The notes under the pieces were generated by a model. It had not been told where the DNA came from. It ran no database searches and saw nothing but the letters and a program-made list of their open reading frames with translations. DNA of 64,000 bases, taken from assembly GCA_030267565.1 (NCBI GenBank), contig BRXU01000005.1, positions 4,033,501 through 4,097,500 of the forward strand, written 5' to 3'. The position numbers were made by a program, and so were the translations under genes. This DNA is from Pleodorina starrii. Lineage: Eukaryota > Chlorophyta > Chlorophyceae > Chlamydomonadales > Volvocaceae. Shown in pieces: positions 11,281 through 23,213 of the stretch (positions within the stretch are counted from its first letter, which is position 1; every line of letters starts with the position of its first letter).

Positions 11281-14200
11281 CCCATGGGTCACTGCAGCCG
11301 CATCACCACCAGGACCTCCGGGCTCCGCGCGCGCGCCAGCCGCCCGGGGCCCGGGGCCCCAGCAGCTTCTCGGCAGCTTCTCAGGAGCCACGGTTCAGGA
11401 GGTGGGCTTGCGCCCTAGGGTTCTGAAGTGAATTGAATCGTGCTCGGGGCCTGGCTGGCTGCTGGCGGTTGGGCGCGTTGGAGACGGATTCGGCGGGCAC
11501 GTGCAGTCGGGCCGCAGTGCCTATGTCGGGCCCAGGGTGGGATTGATGGAATGGGGAGCGCGGTTCGATGGCTGTGTGGGGGGAGGGGTAAACGGCGGTC
11601 CTGTGAAACTGCGTGTATAATGTGGTTTGTGACCCTTACTTTTGTTGCGTGCTTGAATGCGGCCGCGGAGTCGAGTTGGCGCAACAGCGGATGCCAGCCA
11701 GTGGCCTGACAGCTGGCAGGTGCGGGCGCTTGGGCTCACGGCGGCTCAGCAGCAGAACCCATCGCACGACCACGCAGCGGTGGCGCCGGAGTTGGAAGGA
11801 GTGGAGATGGGAGGGGCGGGTTGTTGGGTCGGGGGGGGGGCGCGTTGGGCTGCCGTGCAGCACGAGGAGGGGGGGAAGAGGAAGGCAACAGGCGGCTCAG
11901 CTATTAAATGGTGTGGCGGGGGGGGGGGGAGGTGTTGGAGCCCCTGGGGGGTGGGGGGTCGGCCGCACCGTGAAACAGTGAAACACAAGTAGACGACTGG
12001 ATGGGGGGGAGAGGCCGGCTGACGCGCGGAGATGCATGTCGCTCCACATGGCCTCTGTGCGTGTGGTGGGTGTGTTGTTTGTCCTGGGCTCACTGGTATA
12101 TGCGAAGGCTCACTGGGCATTTGTGAGTTCTCCATTTCTGACAAGCCGATCTCTGCGCGAGCCCCCCTTCTCCGCGCATGTCCCTTGTCCGGGCGTTTTT
12201 GTCGTTACCTTGAGATTACCTTGCTTTCATCGACGATACAGCTGTACTGGTGCCATACTTGACCGCTAGGCGGCGCTTCACGCGGTGCCGCGCACGCGGC
12301 TGGGCTTTTCCTGGTGGCCGCAGTGCGCGGTTGTTGGCAAGAACTGCGCCGGGAGCCCAGACGACGCAATGACGTCAAATCGTGCGATAAACTGGCTAAA
12401 AACGTTGACGCTCTGAATTGTTCGGTGGCGCCCGCCCCCCGCCCGCCGTGCAGCGCTGTGCACCTTGTCGGGGTGCTGTATCTCCCCAGGTCGGGTGCAT
12501 CCATCTCCTGCATCGCCCCTGTATAGTGACCGATGTGGGGTGTGGTTGCCTTGGTGCCCAGGGCAGTCGCTGGTGCCGGCGCTGACTTGAAGGGGGTTGG
12601 GTGGGGCGTGGGGGTGTGGATGATAAGGCCGCTCCGTTGCGGCGGAGGTAGGGCTCCGGCCACGTTTGTTCGGTACCGTATGCCCACACGCCGCGCCGCG
12701 CCACGCAGACCCACCAGCCGCACACACATCACGTCCGGCCTGCCTTGGCCTGGCGGGATTACCCGGTACCTCGTGCCTGCCACAGCTGGTGGGTCGGGTG
12801 GCCTTCTAATATGCACCGCACTGTTGGGGCGCTTTGTTGCGGTGGGCGAAGGTTACTGCCACCAGGTCACTCCCACCTAACTGAACCGACCTGACTCCCA
12901 AGCACCTCCACGGGAGCGTGGCTGTGTATTTTCCGTCGGCGTTGTTCCTCGATGTCCCCATGGGCGCTTGGGCAGCTGATGATGGGGACGGCGCCCGCAC
13001 CGTGCTCGCCGTTGCGGCAGGGCACGCCGGCAGGTCGGGCGCACGGGGTTACCGTATCTCGGCAATGCCCCTTCCCGGGCGGGAGCGGGAGCGACCAGCG
13101 GAAGGCTGGCTGCCTGGTCCCGGGCGCGGCGAGACGGTGGCGACGCTGGCCGCAAAGGGTCAAGGCGGATGCAGACGGGCGCGGCGATGCAGCCTAAGAA
13201 GAGGAAAGCGCGACGGGGCGCGCGGCGGCCGCGCGGATTGCGGAGAACCACGCTTCGGATTGGGTTCGGAGCGTACCGCTTTCCGGGCTTCCTTGATCGC
13301 GCCCGGTAAGAATGTGTGGTTGGCTGCACCGCCTGGGCGAACCCGCAGCTCGTGTGTCCTGGCCCGGGCCCCTCTGCGGTGCCTTGGCTGCCTGGCGACC
13401 GTCAATCTTTGTCTTTGGCATGATGGGGTTCTTGAACTGTGCGTTTGCGTTGTTTGCTGTGTTTCGTGGGTGGGTATGTGTGTATGAGGAAGGCCCCTTG
13501 CGAAGTGGGAGTGAGCTGGGGTGTGGATGTGGGTGTGGGCTTGTGTTGGCGCCAAGAAACCTAACCAACCGCCCGGTGTTGGGGCCGGCGGGCTTTACTG
13601 CTTATTCTGACCGTAGGGCGCCCGACCGCGCCATGTGCAATGCTGCCGCTGTCACGAAACGACAAACCCTGAAACTGTGAGGTGATCCTTTGGCCACGTG
13701 CGCACTCACTGCGGCTGTGCGCACGCAGTCGTCTTTTGTCCATTTCCCATGGGTCAGTGGCTTGACCCCCTCCCACCTAACGTTCCCTGGCCCGACCGAT
13801 GCAATGGTGTAAGATGCAACCAACCAACTGCGACGCCCAAGGGCGGAGCCGCTCCTTTGCGAAGCGGTACTGTTTCGGTTTGGCACGTGGCGTGTTCTCT
13901 GTACCACAACCCGCCGGCGCAGCGGCGACAGGGGGCTGAATTTGGTGGTTGGGTCCGGTCGGTTCGGTTGGGTCGGGTCGCGCGTTGTCCGTTTTCCAGT
14001 CGGTGAATCTCTTGGTGAGGGCTGTTGACGAGGCTCTCAAGTGCGGCCCAGCCATTTCATTGCGAGGAGGGCCCGCGGTCGTGGACGGCGGGTGAGGCAG
14101 GGGGCCAACGGACACGGGTTGGAGATCGAAGATCTTTGTGCGGAGCTGGGAACTGCCGAATGTAGCCGTGGATGTACACTGGGGCCTTGCCCGTTGGCGG

Positions 14201-16050
14201 TACTGCTTCACATGCTCACCAGTCGCGCGATGAACCCTCTGTTCTGTGACCTTCTGTGAACTCGTGCCGTCGCCAGCAATCCGCACCCCAGCGTCCCCAG
14301 CGACTCGGAGCAATGTGCTGTGCTCTGCTGCCCTGACCTGCCCTGTCCTCACGAGCTGACCTGCCCTGGCAAAATGCTTGCCGTCATGAACTGCTGTCAT
14401 GGGATGCCCTGCAGACTGACGCCTGTTTGACGAAACGCCTCTGCCACCGGAGTCCTAATAAAGCAACCAGACGTCAGATCGAGCGCCCGTTCCCAACTCT
14501 GTTGACCGGAGCCGACCAACTTGTCCCTTCAGGAGTTCGCATCTCTCCCCTTCCCAACACGCGATGCACGCTCTGCAAAGAACCGTGTTATCCCAGTCCA
14601 CGTCCGGAAAGCCGCGACCTATCCTTGCATTCCGTGCACGTGCGTACGCAGATAGAGCAAAGCAGCCCCCTCGCAGATCAAGCGGAACACCATGCCGCCA
14701 GTGGCTCCAGTCCGCTTCCGACCCGCGGCATCGCGGGCCCGGTGTAAAAAGCGAAGCAAAGCAAAGCGTCGCCCAAACAGGCAATAATTGCAACCTCTCC
14801 CTTCTAGGCAACGTAGACGGATCACCAATATACACACAATTAGTCACCGAAAACAGGTCCTCAGTCCTCATGCGACGGTACTACTTGGGTCGTTGGATGT
14901 CCCAGCCGCCAGCCCACAAGGCAGCAGCCCGACAAGACCCGTACCCACATCCTTTCCCCCGAGGAGCAAGCTCATTCCCCGCCAGCCCTGCGTGCCCACC
15001 CGTTTGGGCCCCCCGTAAACCCAACAACGCACCAAGGAAGCCAAAAACACACATACAGAACACGCACACTCGCGCTCAGGTGCTCGCAGATGCAGCTCTG
15101 TCTGTCGTTCCATCTTTCAAGTCCCGTCCGTCCGTCCATCCGTGTTGCGAACGCGCACACCACACCACACGGCCGCGCGCCCCATCGGCACTGAGGGGGC
15201 CACTCCACCTCCCTTCCTCCCGCTCCACTCATCCCCATCAGCACTTCGTCGGGTGAGAGCTGCGCTGCGCGAATAACCCGCCACCAGCCGTTCAGGTCGG
15301 CGGCTGGCTCCCAGCCTCCCCATTCACGAGTGCGGTGGAAACTGCGCCGCCAGGCCCTGTCTCCCGATCTCGGCGCCGCGAGGCCCCGCCGTGGGTTCAT
15401 CTTGCGCCCCCGCCGGCGCCTATCCCTTCAAGGGTCCGACTGGTTGGGTCAATGTCTATGCTTCGAATTAGGCGCACCAGGCGATGCGAAAATCCGGTCC
15501 CACAAACAGCCCGCGGTTCAAACCTTGAGAAGCACAGCCGCCCCGGGCCACCGAAGGCCTGCCGCCCGCGCGCCCCCGATCGCGGCGACCCAAGTGAAAG
15601 GAAAGGATCCCCATCAGGCTCACCATTCGTACAGCAACACGCCGCAACACGCCACGCCGCCCCCGAACCGTTCCAGGGCTAGGGCATAGTCCCTGCCTAC
15701 CGCCAAGCCCAAGCCCAGGACTGCGGGCTGCGGTACCGCCGTACGGTCATGACATCGTCGGCGGCGCACTCGGATAAGGTTGGCGTGGCTGCCAGGGTTC
15801 TCACATGCCTCGCCGTCCTCCTTTTCCCCCCCGATCGCGTCCTGCCCCGCACCCACCCGGCGCAATCTTCCGCACAACGCAGCGGTACTCCTTCCCCGGT
15901 GCTCCTGCAGCCGCCGGAACCCCTTCCCAGTCCGCCCCAGCAGCTCTCCCCTTCCCCTCTCGCCTCTCCGCCGTCCCTGCCTCCTAACCCCGCCCTCCTT
16001 CCTCCCCCGCTCCTCCTCCTCCTTCCCCCCAGTGAGTCCTCAGTAATCAA
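11281..16050. other. Long stretch without a recognisable gene (MYB 3' UTR, then intergenic)
   Basis: I see no conserved domain or coherent exon series in this 4.8 kb. The first TGTAA after the MYB stop is at 13808-13812, which would mean a 2.5-kb 3' UTR; a second lies at 14744-14748. Homopolymeric G runs occur near 11837 and 11923. Open frames such as the one at 12918-13487 are long only because of high GC content. From about 15760 to 16030 the plus strand is very C-rich, just downstream of the minus-strand transporter stop. Confidence 0.3.
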
Positions 16051-17367
16051 TCAATCGAACAGCCGCTCGCCGCGCGCAAAGACGTTAAACACCAGCATCG
16101 CCTGCACGCAGATGGCCGCCGATACCGCACTCGCGGTGTACCAGCCCGCCACATTGTCCGCGCCGCCGTGCAAGTCCAGAATGTAGCCAGTCACCGCCAC
16201 GCCAATGACGCCAGACACGGTACCGGCAGTGTTGGAGATGCCCATGACCATGCCCGCGTACTTGGGCGCAATGTCCATGTGGTTCACGGAGAAGCCGCCG
16301 CGGCTGAAGCCCAGGCAGCCCAGCGTCAGCGTTGTCACGACGACGCCGTACGACACGCCGTACGACCCGGCGCCGGGCATGAGCATGAGCGCAACCGCTG
16401 AGGCGATGAAGCCCAGGCTGTTGACGGTCTTGCGGGCGGTGGCGGTGCTGTTTCGGCGCTTGAGAATGAGCCAGTCGCCGGCCCAGCCGCCGACGTTGGA
16501 CATGAGGAACATGACGAGGTACGGCACGGTTTTGGCGCCGCCGAGGGAGTTGAGTTCCACCTTGAGGACGTGGTTGAAGTAGGTGGGCAGCCAGTTCATG
16601 ATGACGTAAAAGGCGTAGTGGAAGGAGAAGTTGTTGACGACGATGGCCCAGACGGCGGGGCTGGACATCATGCGACGGTAGGGTGTGGGGCCGGGGCGGC
16701 CCTTGTAGCCGCCTCCGCCGCCACCTCCGCCGCCGCCGGGGCGGTCCAGCGTGGATAGCGGGATGACCGTCTCGCGGTGCGGGATGTCGCGGCCGACCAC
16801 GAGCCAGAGGACGAGCCAGGCGAGGCCTAGGCCGCCCACGACTTTGAGCAGGGAGGCGGAGCCGAAGAGGGTGGCGAGCCAGGGCAACACGAGCATGGCG
16901 CTGGCGGATCCGAGGTACATGCCGGATGTGGTGAGGGACACGGCGCGGGCGCGCTCGTGGGGCGGGATCCACTGCGACAGCACCGTGTGCACGGCGGGAA
17001 TGAGGAAGCCCTGAGCCACGCCGACGGCGACGCGCGCGAAGACGATGGCCCAGGCGTGGCGCGCGTTGGTGGGGGTAAGAATCGATGCCGCCGACCAGCT
17101 GGCGAAACACAGCAGCAGCATCACCCGGCCGCCGTACTGTTGCGCGGCCCAGCCCCCGGGTATTTGGGAGAGCGCGTAGCCCCAGTAGAAGGCCGACAGC
17201 ACGGTGCCCTTGACCGACTCATCGATTCCCGCCTCCTTGGCGAGGTCCGTAAACGCAATTGAAAAGCCCACGCGCTCCACGTAGGCTGTAAAGGTGGCCA
17301 AGAATGTCGCCAACACGATCACATAGCGGGGCTCTATCCGAAACGAGCTCCGACGAGCGACTGTCAT
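16051..17367 (-). CDS. MFS anion transporter of the SLC17/PHT4 type (single exon)
   Basis: One uninterrupted 438-aa frame. The first helix (YVIVLATFLATFTAYVERVG) is followed by VLSAFYWGYALSQIPGGWAA, the G-x-LSxFxWGYxxxQIPGG signature of SLC17/ANTR carriers, and then RVMLLLCFASWSAASILTP. About twelve hydrophobic segments are visible, split by a central cytoplasmic loop with a run of ten Gly (about residues 211-220). Later landmarks are NWLPTYFNHVL and MDIAPKYAGMVMGISNTAG, both typical of this family. Members move phosphate, ascorbate or organic anions across plastid, Golgi or plasma membranes. Only about 14 residues precede the first helix, so no plastid transit peptide is evident. It is unusual in having no intron in an intron-rich neighbourhood. 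Substrate is not determined; phosphate is the family-level guess. Confidence 0.85.
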   Translation of the reverse strand: MTVARRSSFRIEPRYVIVLATFLATFTAYVERVGFSIAFTDLAKEAGIDESVKGTVLSAFYWGYALSQIPGGWAAQQYGGRVMLLLCFASWSAASILTPTNARHAWAIVFARVAVGVAQGFLIPAVHTVLSQWIPPHERARAVSLTTSGMYLGSASAMLVLPWLATLFGSASLLKVVGGLGLAWLVLWLVVGRDIPHRETVIPLSTLDRPGGGGGGGGGGYKGRPGPTPYRRMMSSPAVWAIVVNNFSFHYAFYVIMNWLPTYFNHVLKVELNSLGGAKTVPYLVMFLMSNVGGWAGDWLILKRRNSTATARKTVNSLGFIASAVALMLMPGAGSYGVSYGVVVTTLTLGCLGFSRGGFSVNHMDIAPKYAGMVMGISNTAGTVSGVIGVAVTGYILDLHGGADNVAGWYTASAVSAAICVQAMLVFNVFARGERLFD

Positions 17368-18982
17368 TTTCCGTGCTACTACTGTGGACTGTTCAAAGCC
17401 GCCAGATCTCTGACACGTTAATCCTAAAAGTGATTTAAAATTGATCGAGATGATGGCATATCGGTTTACGCTTTGCCGTCTGGTAAGTTGTGACGACGAT
17501 CAGGTTGTGGCTTGCAACAGTTCAAGGACGCTACATCGACTACAGTGTTATGTGATCAAGCGTTATGCGCATAATTCAATAAAAGTGTAGATGTGTGTCG
17601 CTATAGTGTTGCCTTGTCCAAACGAATGACCGTACAGTACTGCAATCCGTTTGTACCGTGCATACCAGCATACGTTTTATCTTTTCCTACGTTTAGCACA
17701 CATTCAATTACCATGCCGAGTATGAATGTTTCCAGGTAAGCTGAAGGCGCTGCCAGGCAACATGCGTTTTTGGAGTCTTTGCACGAAACTCGCACTTACC
17801 CACGAGCAGGCCAGTGCGAGTCAAGCCTGTGGCGGTAGCTGCAACGACGCCTATCATTTATGAGGAGACATGGTCAGTGTTCGTGGAAACGTTCTGCATT
17901 GCGGTACCAGGGCAGCCCTGCGTTTCAAACTTGACAGCTCTTAAAAGCGGTCGCTGCAGAGAACTACAACGTCCCCTAAAAAGCCGTAAGCAGTATCAGC
18001 AGATACAAGCCAAAGCTGGAGACGCTGACAGCTCATTTGGGAGCCGTAAAGAGAGTTTCCAACCCCCCAACGGTTGCTCGGATAGGGCACGCCGCAGGCT
18101 CCAACCTCTTCCTACAAACCCTCAGGTCTGCCGTATGACCATTTAGAGAAAGAGACAAGCAGCCACGTCAAGACCGCCATTGCAAACCTTCTGAATCTCC
18201 GGCAACCACAACGTCGGCAACCGCAAGTCAACCGCAAGTCAATTATGCGTCAACAACTACAACTATCGCTACTACGGCCGGATGCGGCTGTCACAACACA
18301 AATGCTTCGCAAAGCTCTCCCGCACAATCCAGGACATAGAACTGAACGTCGGCGTTCCTGACCAGTTGCTCGTTCCGTCTCGTTCCTGACCAACAGCCTG
18401 ACTCAGGCCCTCCTAATCCCGCGCGTCGCTGCCCGGCACCGTTCCATTACGCACCGGTATCTCGCACGGATTGCAGAAAGCAACAGGGACCGCGTATCCC
18501 AGTCCATCCTTATCTCGCCGGCAGTGAGCCATGACATGCACGGCGTTCGCCTTTATTTGCAGGCACGTCAGGCCGCGCGGATGCGTAAAACGACGGAACG
18601 AAACGACAAAACATCAAAACATGCATGGCAATGCCAGCGGCAACATCAGCAATACCGAGGGCGGCGCATACCAACAGTGCAGCAAGCATTGTTCTTCGGA
18701 AGAGTGCTTAACAGTACTTCATCGTTCCATCATCACTGCAGCAAGCGTTAACCCCTGCGCTGAACTGGCGCGTGCGGGGGCGATTAAGGCGTGCGTTTCG
18801 CAATCGCAGAAAGGGTGATGCGCGGCGGGCAACCTTGATGCACTTCACGCCACGGGGGCGACGCAACACACGGTCGTGACACTTCGGTTGCGCCTACTCA
18901 AAAGAACGCAATTTACGACGCTTCTTTTCGGATGCGCCACAACTCCGGCATCCCGCGACCTGCCCTGGCCGCCGAATAGAGC
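17368..18982. other. Intergenic: promoter of the SLC17-type gene, then unassigned sequence
   Basis: The first 300 bases are less GC-rich than the genes and form the upstream region of the minus-strand transporter. A 110-codon plus-strand frame near 17814-18146 and others near 18530 lack family resemblance and have no splice support. Nothing further is supported here. Confidence 0.3.
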
Positions 18983-19337
18983 CGCATTCGTCCCATACGC
19001 ATTCGGCCCTGACGCATTCGGCCCTGGCGCATTCGGCCCTGACGCATTCGGCCCATACGCATTCGGCCCTGACGCATTCGGCCCATACGCATTCGGCCCA
19101 TACGCATTCGGCCCTGACGCATTCGGCCCTGACGCATTCGGCCCTGACGCATTCGGCCCTGACGCATTCGGCCCTGACGCATTCGGCCCTGACGCATTCG
19201 GCCCTGACGCATTCGGCCCTGACGCATTCGGCCCAGACGCATTCGGCCCTGACGCATTCGGCCCATACGCATTCGGCCCATACACATTCGGCCCATACGC
19301 ATTCGGCCCTGACGCATTCGGCCCTGACGCATTCGGT
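18983..19337. repeat. 15-bp tandem satellite, about 23 copies, two interspersed variants
   Basis: A 15-bp unit is repeated head to tail: GACGCATTCGGCCCT, alternating irregularly with TACGCATTCGGCCCA. Because 15 is a multiple of three and no unit has a stop, frames stay open on both strands (AFGPD or AFGPY on plus, GPNAS or GPNAY on minus). A few units carry single changes (GGC or ACA codons). No gene around it is recognisable, so it is scored as non-coding satellite. Confidence 0.9.
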
Positions 19338-20151
19338 GGCCCAAACAGGTCATGACCAGATAGGGAAGGCAGTGAGCGGGAGTCAGGGCTCCCGGGCGGG
19401 CATGCTCCCCCGCAGCCCCTCCGCACCCGACATCGCCGCCGCGCGCTGCCTGCCACCACCCGCCTTCCCGCTGCGCACGTGATCCACCGTAAACAAGCTA
19501 CGCGCTGTAATCAAATTACGAAATGCACATACGAAGGAAGCATGACACCACCATTCCCACGCGAAAAAATAGCGTACGTAGTTTACCGAATACACACTTG
19601 CATGGCGTTTAGTACCTTCGTATACGATACTTTACCTTCCAGTTTCACCAGCATACGTTTTGGTTGCCACAAGCGCCCGTTTTACTCGTTATGGTGCACA
19701 CCCGACACACGCGACTCCTGCGAGTCGAGCCCCCACGCATGCGAGCCATTCACGCGGCCTTCAACCTACGCCGACCACAACAATCACCCACACACCTGAT
19801 CGCGCTCGTGGTCGTCTGCCCGCCCAGCACAAAAGCCCGACCCGACCCGCCGCGGCGCCGGCCCCGCGGAAAGCGCGACTTGCAGCCGACTGCTCCACAC
19901 GCCCGACCCGCAGCTCCTGCAGTCCTGGCGCGGGCTGCTTTCGTCGACTTACCGGTAACTTGTCGCAGCATGTCCGGCAGATCGCTGTCAAATCCGCCCT
20001 CCATGCATACCAACCGGCGGCTACGGTAGGGGTTCTCCATCGGCCGTGACATGACCCCGTTCCCAGTACGGCAGACAGCGCCCCGACGGAGCCCACACGT
20101 ACTGCTGCCGGCGCTGCGCTGTGGCTGTGGACGGCGACGGCCGCTTACCGC
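19338..20151. other. Unassigned sequence downstream of the minus-strand ankyrin gene
   Basis: This lies 3' of the stop at 20152 on the minus strand and probably includes that gene's 3' UTR. No TTACA (reverse TGTAA) was noticed. Overlapping frames on both strands show no family features. Confidence 0.3.
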
Positions 20152-21964
20152 TCATTGCTGCAGCCACTCCATCAGCGCCGTGTGGTACTCAACCGAGTCG
20201 TGCGCCTTCGCCGCCCGCACGTCCTCCTCCCAGTCCACGGGGCAGCCCAGCTCCACCAGACACCGCAGGACGGGGATGGGGGCGCTGTGGGCGATGCAGT
20301 CTGCAATTTGGTGCGGGCCCCAGGGGCAGCCCAGCCGGTGCAGGCAGCGGACCGTGGCCAGGTCCCCATGGCGAGCGGCATGTCGGTAGGGACGGCCGTC
20401 GGCCTGTGTGTCAGTAGATAGGCGAAAAGGAGACACCCGCAGTCGCAACCCCTTGCTTGAAGCACAGTTGATTCGACTGGATCGACCCGACCCGCCCTCG
20501 CCCCGACAAATCAACGGCCCCACTGAGCGCCCAACCACCCTTCACACAGTACCAGCAGTTTCACTAGCAGCCGTCTTTCCCGTACATATGCGCACCTACA
20601 TAACCACACACCCTGTGCACCGTACCCACCGGCAGGGGGCAGCCCTGCTCCAGCACCAGCCACTCCAGCGCCTCCTCGCAGCCGCCCTCCGCCGCGCTGG
20701 AGACAGCCTCCGGGCCCCAGGTCCAGCCCCGCTCCCGCAGCCAGGTCAACAGGGCGATGTTGGCACCCTTCGCGGCCATGTCAAACAGGTCTGGGGCGTT
20801 GTTCGGAGTGACGTTCAGGGCCTCCACCGCCCAGGCCACCACGTGCAGGTGGCCCTCCCCGGCTGCGCTGCGCGCCACCTGCTGTGGTGACACCGGAAAG
20901 CCGCTGGTGTGCAGGTGCTGCAGAATGGGGAGGTGACCTTTCTCGGCTGCGGTGTTGCAGGCGAACTCTCGCGGCCACAGACCCGGCCGCTGCTGCATCA
21001 AGAAGCTCAGCGCGGCCAGGTTGCCGGTCACGACCGCACAATCGGCGGCCAATGAGCTCGGCGGGTATCCCCGGCCGCACAGCCACTGCAGGCGGTCCAC
21101 TGCGTCGTCGTCCAACAGACGCGCGGCGGCAAACTCGCACGCAAAGCCCGTTCGCGGGTAGCCCAGGCCCTCCAGCCACTCCACCTTGGCCTGCCAGTCG
21201 GGCGTGAGGCTGGCGGTGGCGGCCGACAGCACACGGCCCTTCTGCTCGCGGTCGAGCGCTGCCGGTTGCTCAATCGCGGCATCCCAGCCCGCCATGGTCC
21301 GCTGGTGCAGCCGCTGCAGCGACGCCAGCCGCAGGCCCTCGGCCGCCGCCATCAGCAGGCTTCCCGCGTCGACGGAGCTCTTCGCGGGGCCGTTTCCAAA
21401 GCGCCACAGCAGCCAATACATGAGGACTTCGTGGCCGCCGCTGGCCGCTTCGTACACGGCATCCTGGCGGAACGGGCAGCCGCTGGCCAGCATCTTTTCG
21501 CAGGACTGTTGGTGCCCGCCCCGCGCCGCCGCGCCCAGCGAGCTGTCCCAGGGGCAGCCGCGGGAGTGCAGTAACGTGTTGATGTGCAGATGGCCCGCAG
21601 CCGCTGCGGCCTCTTGCAGCTGGGTCGTGATGGGGAGGCCGGCGCTATCCAGGGCGACCTCCATGTTGGCAACGTTGCCGCTGATGGCTGTGAGCTTGAG
21701 GAATTCCAGGCGCTGCTTCCTGGACAACCCGCGGTATGCCAAGGCGGAGCCCCAGCGCTGCTTGAAAGCGTGCTGAGGTGACGTAAGCGAGAGATGGACG
21801 GTTTTGTAAACGGGAAATTGTAGCGCCGCGGCCTTGTTAACAAGACGAAGCGTGCAGGCTATTTCGTTGGCTGACAAAAAGCTCGCTAAGCGATCGACGA
21901 TGCCCGGCAACCAAACGCGAGAAGCGTCCAAGGCGGGCAGCTGTACATCTTGCGAAGAGTCCAT
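20152..21964 (-). CDS. F-box-like ankyrin-repeat protein, copy 2
   Basis: Two exons on the minus strand. Exon 1 runs from ATG 21964 to about 20612 (donor AGG/GTGTGT, phase 0; the nearby GTAGGT at about 20599 is an alternative). Exon 2 is 20403-20152, giving about 534 aa. The N-terminus (VWLPGIVDRLASFLSANEIA, then CTLRLVNKA) is F-box-like. Degenerate ankyrin units follow: AAAAGHLHINTLLHSRGC, AARGGHQQSCEKMLASGC, AASGGHEVLMYWLLWR, and later NTAAEKGHLPILQHLHTSGF. The C-terminus (CPWGPHQIADCIAHSAPIP up to ALMEWLQQ) is complete, unlike copy 1. Intron position and phase match copy 1. The protein is likely a protein-interaction adaptor; the partner is unknown. The two copies face in opposite directions with the MYB and transporter genes between them, consistent with an inverted duplication or independent insertions of a large gene family. 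Confidence 0.8.
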
Positions 21965-23120
21965 AGAAACACAAAGGGGCCGACCTGCAGTTCACGACTC
22001 CGATGCGAGTCAACAAGAGCTGGACTGGCAATGCAGTTTAACCGAACGCAACGTTGACGGAAGTTGGCTCACGATATTAAACTCTTGTATTGTTCATGTT
22101 GCTTGAGAGTGCCAACGGCTTTCCCGGCTGAAAGAATTAATTTGCAAGTTCAAAGCAAACGAGGCCAGGCGGGGGCCGAGTCGCCGTACATCCGTCCCTA
22201 CCAACGTTGCTACTGCTCTTTATTAGTCAACCTGGGTAGGCCGCAACGTGAGTCAAGGCAGCCAAAATCATAGTTCTCGCATCTCTCAACATCGTTCGGT
22301 AAGGAAAGCCTTCCTCGAATCCTGACCCTTGGGCGGGTCCCAGTCCCGATTTCGCGTTAGTTCCCGCCATGTCAATACCCCCTGACAAGTTCTGTCTGTT
22401 GTTTCATTTTTCCCCGGGCGTGCCCGTACATCCATCCGCCTGCATCGCACCTCTGCGGCTGCGTCAACCTGCAGCCTCCCAGCAGGAGGGGTGTGCGACT
22501 GTGCGTGGTGCGCCAAATCTAAGGCCCACCGTCGATGCCTGTCCCCATCCTTGCCTTCTGGCGGCTTAAATATGTATTACCGTATGCCGACAGAACATGT
22601 TATCGACAAACCCCCCTCTCAACAGCAACACCCCCGTGCCGGCACGGGCTTGGATCCCACAAGCCTGAACAGGCCGGACTGCAGGGAACAGCGCTGGCAG
22701 CGCCAACCGAAACTCACTCAGTCGACGACTCGACGTACGTCGTCCCTTTCAAGTGGGCACTTTGTACTCCCAACATGGCATTGGCCCATCTACGCAAATA
22801 GAAGTGGCGGCAGGGAGCCGCGTCTTCAAAGCACACCGCGGTACTGCCGCCGCCGCGTTCCCCGCCATTTACCGCACTCCCCTTTCCCCCTGCCCCGGTG
22901 CCGCACACGGCCCGCTGGGCCCGCTGCTGGCTCCACCCCCCGAATGACCCTTCCGGAGGTCCCCAGCCCACCGCGGACGGATGGAACCCTTGGCTACCCG
23001 CCGGGTCCCTCCAGCACATAGTAACGCAGGTCATTCCGGCCACCGGGGCGCAGCGCCCACCCGCGACCCGCCCCTCTGCCTCTGGTGACTGGTATCGACG
23101 CGCGTCGCCGCTGCGATCCA
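21965..23120. other. Intergenic between ankyrin copy 2 and the BTB gene
   Basis: The first few hundred bases are the upstream region of ankyrin copy 2. The remainder lies downstream of the minus-strand BTB gene. No family-like coding sequence is visible on either strand. An AT-richer patch occurs at about 22560-22620. Confidence 0.3.
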
Positions 23121-23213
23121 CCACCGTCCCAGTGCACCACCACCGTCCTAGTGCACCACCGTCCCAGTGCACCACCACCGTCCCAGTGCACCACCACCGC
23201 CTCAGTGCACCAC
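23121..23213. repeat. 16-19 bp minisatellite containing the BTB gene stop codon
   Basis: On the minus strand the unit is GTGGTGGTGCACTGGGACG, with one GTG missing in some copies; about five copies are seen. The most upstream copy reads GTGGTGCACTGAGGCG and supplies the TGA stop of the BTB protein at 23202-23204. Confidence 0.8.

Noticed and set aside
12918..13487. Plus-strand 189-codon frame after the MYB gene
   Set aside because: No recognisable domain, competing frames of similar length on both strands, and no splice or start context.
18876..19459. Repetitive protein-coding gene over the 15-bp satellite
   Set aside because: Open equally on both strands, no flanking domain, signal peptide or splice support.
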